Assembly (NCBI GenBank): GCA_963847145.1
Contig: CAWJYN010000003.1
Span: forward strand, 744,001-808,000
From: JABFRJ01 sp963847145
GTDB lineage: Bacteria; Pseudomonadota; Alphaproteobacteria; Rhizobiales; Hyphomicrobiaceae
DNA: 64,000 nucleotides
Reading direction: 5' to 3'
Part shown: in pieces, positions 61,401 through 64,000 of the stretch
Numbering within the stretch: position 1 is the stretch's first letter
Layout of the letters: each line of letters opens with the position of its first letter
Made by a program: the position numbers and the translations under genes
The notes under the pieces: model-generated
Seen by the model: the letters and a program-made list of their open reading frames with translations, nothing else
Told to the model about the DNA's origin: nothing
Database searches by the model: none

Positions 61401-64000
61401 GCTGGTGGATCATCTGGCACCGCTGGTACCGCAGAAGGCTGCAATGCCAACGCCTGTCGTGCAGCAAGCCCCGGCGTTCGCTGCGACGGCTACGACAACG
61501 GCCGTAAATGGAACTTCTAGTACGCTTGACAGCCTGGTTCGTGAGCAGCTTGCCACCGTCGAGCGCATCATCGCACAGCAATTGCAGGCGTTGGCAGGCG
61601 GGCAGTCGATCGCCCGGGTGGCTCCAACCATCGGTGTTGCAGCGGCGACGCAGCCTGCCGCGCCCCTGCCAACCGCCACCGACGATGCTATCGGCGCCGA
61701 GCGCTTCCGCATGTTCGAGCAGAAGCCACGCTCGCTGCCCAGCGCGCCTGGACTCACGGGGCCCCAAAGGGAGCTCATCGCGTCACTGGTGACCCGCAGC
61801 GACGCGCAGTTCCGCGCTTCCAAATCCGACACACAGACCCATCGCCGCACGCAAGCTGATCCGCGCTCCGCTAGTGGCTTCCGCGCCGAGTGGAAGGACT
61901 TGGTCTATCCGCTCGTCGTCACCCGCTCACATGGCTCGAAACTCCACGACGCCGACGGCAACACGCTCGTCGATCTTGTCAACGGTTTTGGGCAGACGAT
62001 GTTTGGCCACGCGCCGGACTTCGTGACCGATGCCATCAGAGCACAGTTGGATCTCGGCTTTGCCATCGGCCCGCAGACACCGCTCGCAGGTGAACTGGCG
62101 ACTGATCTCGCCAACCATCTCGGGCACGAACGTGTGGCGTTCTGCAATACTGGCTCAGAGGCGGTCATGGCCGCCATGCGCATCGCGCGCGCCGTCACCG
62201 GCCGCAGCAAAATCGCATTCTTCGGCGGCGACTATCATGGCCAGTTCGATGAGGTCCTCGCCAAGGGCTTAAGCCGCCGCGCCGCTGTGCCGGGCGCGCA
62301 GCCCGCCGCCGCCGGCATCCCGCGTGAGAGCGTTTCCAATATGGTCGTGCTGCCGTACGACGAAGCGGAGAGCCTTGCCTATATCCGTGCCAATGCCGAC
62401 GATCTAGCGGCCGTCATGGTCGAGCCGGTGCAGAGCCGCCATCCCGCGCTTTTCCCGGCGCAGTTTCTCCGCGATCTGCGCGATCTCACAACCGAAACAG
62501 GCACCGCGCTTATCTTCGATGAAGTCGTCACTGGCTTCCGCGTCCATCCACAAGGCGTGCAGGGCCTACTCGGCATTACTGCTGATATCGCTACCTACGG
62601 TAAGGTTCTCGGCGGCGGCATGCCGCTTGGCGTTATCGCTGGCACCGCGGACTTCCTCGACGCCCTCGATGGCGGCTACTGGCAGTTTGGCGACGCCTCG
62701 GTGCCAGAAGTTGCACCGACATTTTTTGCCGGCACGTTTGTGCGCCACCCGCTGACACTCGCTGCCGCCAAAGCCACGCTCGCCCACATGCGTGCCATTG
62801 GGCCGGCCTTGCAGACCGCCCTTTCCGGCAAGACCGCTGAGCTGGTCGAGCGCCTCAATGCCAACCTCGCGCGCCGTGGCATTAAAACCCGCGCAGAAGT
62901 TTTCTCTAGTTTTTTCTATTTCAACCTCGCCGCTGAGGATCCGCTGGCGAGCCTGCTCTATCCGCTGATGCGGCTTGAAGGCGTGCACATCGCTGAGAGC
63001 TTCCCTTGCTTCCTCACCACTGCGCACTCAGACGCCGATATCGCGCACATCCTGGCCGCGTTCGACAGCACGCTCGACGCACTGCAAGCAGCCGGTATTC
63101 TTGTTCCGACCGGGTGCACCGTGCCATCAGACGCACCGGCGGTTACCGTTGTAAGCTTACCTGACGCGATCGAGCCAACGCCTGCGCAACGCGAAGTCTA
63201 CCTCGCTGCCCAACTCGACGACCGCGCCTCCTGTGCATTCAATGAGCAAGTGACACTGACATTTAATGGCGAGCTTGCACCGGTTCACCTCTCAGCTGCC
63301 CTGAATGATCTGGTTGCGCGCCACGACGCTCTCCGCGGCCGCTTCGGTGCCACTGGCGAGCAAATGATCGTCGTGCCACAGATGATGCTCAACGTGACTT
63401 TGTCAGATGTGAGCATGGCCAGGGATCCGCAAGCCGCCCTGGACACCGCGCTGACTGCCAGCGCCAGCACGCCGTTTGATATGGCGAACGGCCCTTTGCT
63501 GCGCGCCGCACTTTTTCGGCTCTCTGAGACAGAAAGCGTTCTGTCCCTCACCGCTCATCACATCGTTTGTGATGGCTGGTCGTTGAACACTCTCGTCGAG
63601 GAACTCGCCGCGCTCTACACAGCACGCGTGAGTGGAACAGCAGCTACACTGCCGCCAGCACTCCCGTTCCGAACGTTTGCATCGACTGAGGCGGGCGCGG
63701 AAACGTCCACGAACCGTTCATTCTGGACCGACATGTATCGCGCAGTGCCTGAGCCGCTTGAATTGCCATCGGATCGTCCACGGCCTGCCGAACGCACTTG
63801 GTCGGGCGCAACGGTGACCCAATCCATCGACGCGGAAACCACACGCAGCTTCAAGAAGGCCGCGGCCCAGCACGGCGCTACCCTGTTTTCGGCCTTGATT
63901 GCCAGCCTACAAATCGTCCTTGGCCGCCTCGCCGGGTCCGATGACGTCGTGCTGACAGTACCCATGGCCGCTCAGACGAAACTCGAGGGTCAGAGCCTCG
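58429..64000 (+). CDS. Hybrid PKS-NRPS with KS-AT-ACP-aminotransferase-C domains (3' end outside window)
   Basis: The frame is open from 58429 to the window end, at least 1857 residues. KS (about 13-445): Cys190 in QSACSTS, His326, His364. AT (about 538-890): GHSLGE Ser637 and HAFH at 733-736, the malonyl-CoA type. ACP (about 925-1000): LGFDSL Ser959. Then a flexible linker and a class III PLP aminotransferase (about 1150-1550) with GSEAVMAAMR, IFDEVVTGFR and Lys1392 in YGKVLGGGMPLG. Then a condensation domain with HHIVCDG at 1710-1716, cut by the window edge. No KR, DH or MT is seen. The order resembles mycosubtilin MycA and McyE and would turn a beta-ketoacyl into a beta-aminoacyl chain. 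Confidence 0.95.
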   Translation, partial: MSNTSAPEDLHVGSIAIVGMAIRVPDAADLTTFWQNLLAGRESIRDLSPDELDDDFDAATRASASYVRRRPVLEGIENFDAAYFGMAPREAALTDPQQRVFLECSVAALEDAAIDPARASGPIGVFAGSALNTYFLRHVAPDQAALRDFTSQFQVGKYQELLGAMQDFVATRVAYKLNLKGPAVTVQSACSTSLLAVAQACQSLQLYQCDAALAGGVSISVPQRRGYESLEGGMVSPDGRVRPFDKNANGTVFGSGCGVVVLKRLEEAIAAGDTIYAVIRGSGVNNDGADKVGFTAPSVAGQADCIRLAHANAGVAPGDITYVETHGTATPLGDPIEFRALTEAFGNAAPRSCALGSVKANVGHLDAAAGVTGLIKTALGLHHHMLPPQINFVAASPAINLSASPFRVETAATPWPRGAAPRRAGVSAFGVGGTNVHVVLEEAPVRVAAPVAETTKAPLVIALSAKSPAALARNAGRFARALEANDAPTLADAAETLISGRSAHPHRLAVAASTRAEAIAALDAATRTMSSSPPAAGAKAIFMFPGQGAQYPGMAAQLYAADTIVRDWIDRGAAAAVPLLGFDIRTPLFDPAPGNDTTPHALRDTTLAQPALYIVEYALAQAFMARGATPAAMLGHSLGEFVAAALAGVFSFQDGLRLVATRGSAMQALPGGSMLAVRGSRADVEALLMPGVEIAAINALHLITVAGAFKAVAAFEARAASRDLACRRLHTSHAFHSSMMDPAVAILGDLCRTIALSAPKIPFVSSVTGTWITDAEATSPDYWARHARAPVMFAAALETAVATSSAVLLEVGPGRTLTTFARQSAARFEPHRIVASLPEFADHADDAATFTQAIGHLWSQGFDVTLPRIAGARRVPLPGYSFEPTRHWIEISTAAGTAPLVETKVPAASLRPPAQFTRTMIEHKASLTRDLLKILEDLSGADIDGIAKDRTFLELGFDSLLLGQVAQRIQKTTGVKIGFRQLLADLPTLPQLVDHLAPLVPQKAAMPTPVVQQAPAFAATATTTAVNGTSSTLDSLVREQLATVERIIAQQLQALAGGQSIARVAPTIGVAAATQPAAPLPTATDDAIGAERFRMFEQKPRSLPSAPGLTGPQRELIASLVTRSDAQFRASKSDTQTHRRTQADPRSASGFRAEWKDLVYPLVVTRSHGSKLHDADGNTLVDLVNGFGQTMFGHAPDFVTDAIRAQLDLGFAIGPQTPLAGELATDLANHLGHERVAFCNTGSEAVMAAMRIARAVTGRSKIAFFGGDYHGQFDEVLAKGLSRRAAVPGAQPAAAGIPRESVSNMVVLPYDEAESLAYIRANADDLAAVMVEPVQSRHPALFPAQFLRDLRDLTTETGTALIFDEVVTGFRVHPQGVQGLLGITADIATYGKVLGGGMPLGVIAGTADFLDALDGGYWQFGDASVPEVAPTFFAGTFVRHPLTLAAAKATLAHMRAIGPALQTALSGKTAELVERLNANLARRGIKTRAEVFSSFFYFNLAAEDPLASLLYPLMRLEGVHIAESFPCFLTTAHSDADIAHILAAFDSTLDALQAAGILVPTGCTVPSDAPAVTVVSLPDAIEPTPAQREVYLAAQLDDRASCAFNEQVTLTFNGELAPVHLSAALNDLVARHDALRGRFGATGEQMIVVPQMMLNVTLSDVSMARDPQAALDTALTASASTPFDMANGPLLRAALFRLSETESVLSLTAHHIVCDGWSLNTLVEELAALYTARVSGTAATLPPALPFRTFASTEAGAETSTNRSFWTDMYRAVPEPLELPSDRPRPAERTWSGATVTQSIDAETTRSFKKAAAQHGATLFSALIASLQIVLGRLAGSDDVVLTVPMAAQTKLEGQSL

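Overview
The window is high-GC, densely packed bacterial chromosome and looks alphaproteobacterial, probably Hyphomicrobiales-like. The grounds are a CpdR-type receiver protein, tatABC in that order, groESL behind a CIRCE operator, a short phosphatidylserine decarboxylase, CO-dehydrogenase-type molybdenum hydroxylase subunits, a TrpX/ABC_sub_bind binding protein, and hslV, hisB and hslU as neighbours. No rRNA, phage, insertion sequence or CRISPR array was seen. One tRNA (Glu, UUC) is present.

Region 1 (1-13 kb) is mostly catabolic. It holds the end of a DAO-type FAD oxidoreductase, a quinone oxidoreductase, an overlapping gnd-gntK pair, a CorA transporter, a minus-strand molybdenum hydroxylase group (FAD subunit, 2Fe-2S subunit, a YjbR-like gene, then the Mo subunit), a crotonase-fold protein lacking both usual catalytic glutamates, an HbpS/GlcG protein and a Tat-exported L,D-transpeptidase. 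Region 2 (13-27 kb) mixes housekeeping genes (cysteine synthase, lipB, denD, parC, psd, a prenyl synthase, mtgA) with a nuclease-like orphan, a VOC-SRPBCC fusion, two periplasmic binding proteins and two small exported proteins.

Region 3 (27-44 kb) has an orphan VirD4/TraG-like ATPase, a frameshifted haloacid dehalogenase gene, a GST-fold isomerase, an OYE-family oxidoreductase beside an MFS transporter, cpdR, groESL, a Uma2 protein, yraN-rsmI, a 2OG oxygenase, tatABC, a RibD-like reductase and a cytochrome b561. Region 4 (44-55 kb) has the tRNA, a BKACE enzyme, rpmI-rplT-pheS without pheT, an SMR exporter, hslV, hisB, a toxin-antitoxin pair, a DUF2157 membrane protein and hslU.

Region 5 (55.5-64 kb, running off the right edge) is the most interesting. 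A Sfp-type phosphopantetheinyl transferase is followed by a stand-alone A-PCP loading protein and then, through an ATGA overlap, by a giant KS-AT-ACP-aminotransferase-C protein that is still open at the window end. This is the assembly line expected for a beta-amino-acid-containing peptide or lipopeptide, in a setting that otherwise looks like ordinary chromosome.

The intergenic spaces carry several families of short palindromes (REP or BIME-like). These include a GGGTCTGA family, a GTTGGGTC mosaic, CCTCGGG-CCCGAGG palindromes, and inverted heptamer arrays placed inside the groES-groEL and rpmI-rplT operons.
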